Source: Erwinia sp. HDF1-3R (GTDB lineage Bacteria > Pseudomonadota > Gammaproteobacteria > Enterobacterales > Enterobacteriaceae). From it: a DNA stretch of 64,000 nt. This document shows, one piece after another, positions 63,001 through 64,000 of the stretch. Positions within the stretch are counted from its first letter, which is position 1. Every line of letters starts with the position of its first letter. The notes under the pieces were generated by a model that was given only the letters and a program-made list of their open reading frames with translations, ran no database searches and was not told where the DNA came from. The stretch lies in NCBI RefSeq assembly GCF_039621855.1, contig NZ_CP155071.1:4278001-4342000 (forward strand). The letters are read 5' to 3'. A program made the position numbers and the translations under genes.

Positions 63001-63889
63001 GCCAGCCATTATTAAAGCGGGCAATATGGGCGGTAACATTATCGACGGTGAGCTGGTGAGCCTGCTTATCGCCCTTCCAGCTTGCGCCGCCTTTTTTAAG
63101 CAGTACGTCTCCGTCATAAATTTGCCCGTCCTTCAGGCTCATCCATGCCGCCAGGCTGAAGCGCGCGCTTTCCAGACTGGTATTATCACGCATCCATTGT
63201 CCCAGCCAGGGCCTGACGTCCACGTCGTCGGCCTGCATCCATACGCGCCCGGTGTCGAGATAGCCGTTGCTATCGCTCAGATCCAGCCGCACCTGCACCT
63301 CGCCGTGCTGGCCGGTAAAGCTTGAGAGGTTGACCAGCCCTTCTGCCCGATGGCGATTTTTTTCATTCAGCCAGGTGAGCTGTGGAATATCCAGGCGGGC
63401 GCGCTGGCCGGAAGGTGTAAGAAAGCTAATCTGGCTGTCGCGCAGGTCGAAATGGTCAAACTGGCGCAGGAAGAGATCGCTGAACTGCCCCGGCTCCAGC
63501 TGCATTTTATCGCTGTTTCCACTGGTCAGCGGCGTGTTGGTAGTGAGTCTGAGATGGTAAAAGGTGAGGTTGCGAAACTGCCAGCGCAGATGCAGCAGCG
63601 ACTGCCAGACGTCCAGCGCCAGTGAAACGCGATCGACCTTCAGTTCGCCGCCATCCTTCAGACCAACCTGAATCTGTTTTACTTCCAGCACCGGACCAAA
63701 GTTCTGCCACTGACCGCTAAGCGCACTCGCCTGTACAGGCATCCCGATGACGGAAGAGACCTTTTCCAGCAGGGGCTCACGCCAGCTATTCATGTGGGGC
63801 ATAACCAGTCGTAGCCCGCTAATAAGCAGCGCAACAATGACCACAACTATTGCGCCGGTTAGCAGCAGAATCTTCGGCAATTGCCTCAC
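60083..63889 (-). CDS. yhdP: AsmA-like envelope lipid transport protein YhdP
   Basis: YhdP is a large inner-membrane-anchored periplasmic protein with long beta-stranded groove architecture. With TamB and YdbH it moves phospholipids to the outer membrane. It has 1268 residues (E. coli 1266). An N-terminal membrane helix (about 7-27) is followed by DUF3971/AsmA repeats. Conserved blocks include LFLRQFDHFDLRDSQISFL, GRFTYDNGNLQS and the C-terminal AFAVNPVIGAAVFAASKVLGP. rng would be expected upstream, beyond the window. Confidence 0.95.
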   Translation of the reverse strand: MRQLPKILLLTGAIVVVIVALLISGLRLVMPHMNSWREPLLEKVSSVIGMPVQASALSGQWQNFGPVLEVKQIQVGLKDGGELKVDRVSLALDVWQSLLHLRWQFRNLTFYHLRLTTNTPLTSGNSDKMQLEPGQFSDLFLRQFDHFDLRDSQISFLTPSGQRARLDIPQLTWLNEKNRHRAEGLVNLSSFTGQHGEVQVRLDLSDSNGYLDTGRVWMQADDVDVRPWLGQWMRDNTSLESARFSLAAWMSLKDGQIYDGDVLLKKGGASWKGDKQAHQLTVDNVTAHIARFNNGWRIHLPQTNLVTDGKPWPKGQLSLLWLPADSTLPGPDRQDEIRVRANNLDIERIDPLIPLFARLSPQLLNNWRALQPRGRLTALAVDVPLAQPDQSRFQARWQDLSWQHWQLLPGMEHFSGSVSGAVADGQLKFNIRDASLPYGSMFRAPLEIEQATGGIRWQYSHDRLMLAGDQLDIKARSLWARGDFSYTQSEGQAPQLDILAGINVTQAGDAWRYFPEPLMGTSLVNYLSGAIKGGQAHNASLIFHGNPHLFPFKHNDGMFEVWVPLRQATYQFQPGWPALENLDINLDFINDGLWMKAQETKLGDVQGRNISAVIPDYVKEKLIIDGDISGSGAEVGDYFNLSPLKSSLGAALEQLQIGGDVSGHLHLNIPLDGEEVHATGDVNLNNNTLFIKPLDSTLHALHGRFTYDNGNLQSGPLTASWFGQPVGVSFSTREEAKGFDIGIDMKGDWQPAKIDLIPDGLRKKLSGSASWQSNILINLPHKGGAEYQIVLDGDLKNVSSHLPSPLDKDSGVAMPVRVNAKGNLAAFTLSGALGERNRFNSRWLLGKQLRVERGIWENNAKATPPLPDKSGMVLNLPPLDGAAWLGLFSADSTQGSGLEARSKSSIPGNITLHTPQLTLAGQEWHDLNATLSQSVSGDPRVEVKGREITGALDMNQRSPWVGHLNYLYYNPEWATQKSASPLPDDTRGIDFSRWPALNIVCDQCWLRGQKFGRMQANLSHSSDTLTLRNGLIDTGSARLTVNGEWVNRPGAQRTALKGVLSGRKVNDATNWFGVNSPLRDSPFTINYDLHWQSAPWQPSEATLSGVLKSHFGAGQIADVNTGRAGQLLRLVSFDALLRKLRLDFSDTFDRGFFYDSINGTAWIDKGTLHTDNLLVDGLEADIAMKGKMDLVKRQIDMEAVVTPEISATVGVATAFAVNPVIGAAVFAASKVLGPLWNKISVLRYHISGPIDKPQIDEVLRKPRDNSAK

Positions 63890-64000
63890 ACACCTCTCCT
63901 TGTCTTCCGCGAGAACGGAAAGTCATCACGCACCCTCGTCACATCCTTTTCGCGAACGAAATGGATCAGGGTGCACAGGCTGTAGTTTACCCAAACGAAG
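63890..64000. other. Sequence upstream of yhdP to the window end
   Basis: These 111 bp contain an AGGAGAGG ribosome site next to the yhdP start. In E. coli rng precedes yhdP. A short minus-strand frame open to the window edge cannot be tied to it with confidence. Confidence 0.4.

Noticed and set aside
63890..64000. 3' end of rng at the window edge
   Set aside because: A short frame runs to the edge, but I could not match it to the RNase G C-terminus.

Overview
The window looks like a chromosomal core segment of a member of the Enterobacterales, most like the Erwinia/Pantoea group. Nearly every protein aligns by eye over its full length with an E. coli K-12 counterpart, and the gene order is that of the E. 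coli 69-73 min region (infB to yhdP). Several E. coli neighbours are absent (yhbE, yrbL, elbB, yhcC, the nan region, yhcO). A pmrAB-type two-component pair sits between dacB and obgE, an arrangement I recall from Yersinia and Erwinia relatives. Genus is an inference from synteny and sequence; no 16S gene is present.

Layout: 1-10.4 kb is the minus-strand block infB(partial)-nusA-rimP-metY-leuU-secG-glmM-folP-ftsH-rlmE, then yhbY(+) and greA(-). 10.5-13.7 kb carries dacB and pmrAB(+). 13.8-15.9 kb carries obgE-rpmA-rplU(-). ispB and sfsB(+) follow, then murA-ibaG and the mlaFEDCB phospholipid transport operon(-). 22.7-30.9 kb is the plus-strand yrbG-kdsD-kdsC-lptC-lptA-lptB-rpoN-hpf-ptsN-rapZ-npr run, linking LPS core-sugar synthesis and export to sigma-54 and the nitrogen PTS. 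Then come mtgA(-), the sRNA gene arcZ(+), arcB(-), gltBD(+), sspAB(-), rplM-rpsI(-), zapE(-), zapG-degQ-degS(+), mdh(-) and argR(+).

50.6-54.2 kb is the least ordinary part. It holds a 27-copy heptamer array with a telomere-like CCCCAAA unit that makes a run of G4 tracts on the minus strand, an 11-copy CTTGCC array, two yhcN-type small exported proteins, a plus-strand terminator with no obvious gene, a gabD-type dehydrogenase where E. coli has yhcO, and a short GTGCAG array. The window ends with aaeXAB/aaeR (aromatic acid efflux), tldD and yhdP.

No wholly new multi-gene system is visible. The strongest leads are the G4 heptamer array and its neighbouring microsatellites, the unexplained terminator (candidate sRNA) before gabD, a stop codon that trims the FtsH tail, a U-U mismatch in the leuU acceptor stem, and arcZ kept although elbB is gone. 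All family assignments come from remembered sequences and visible motifs; no search was run.
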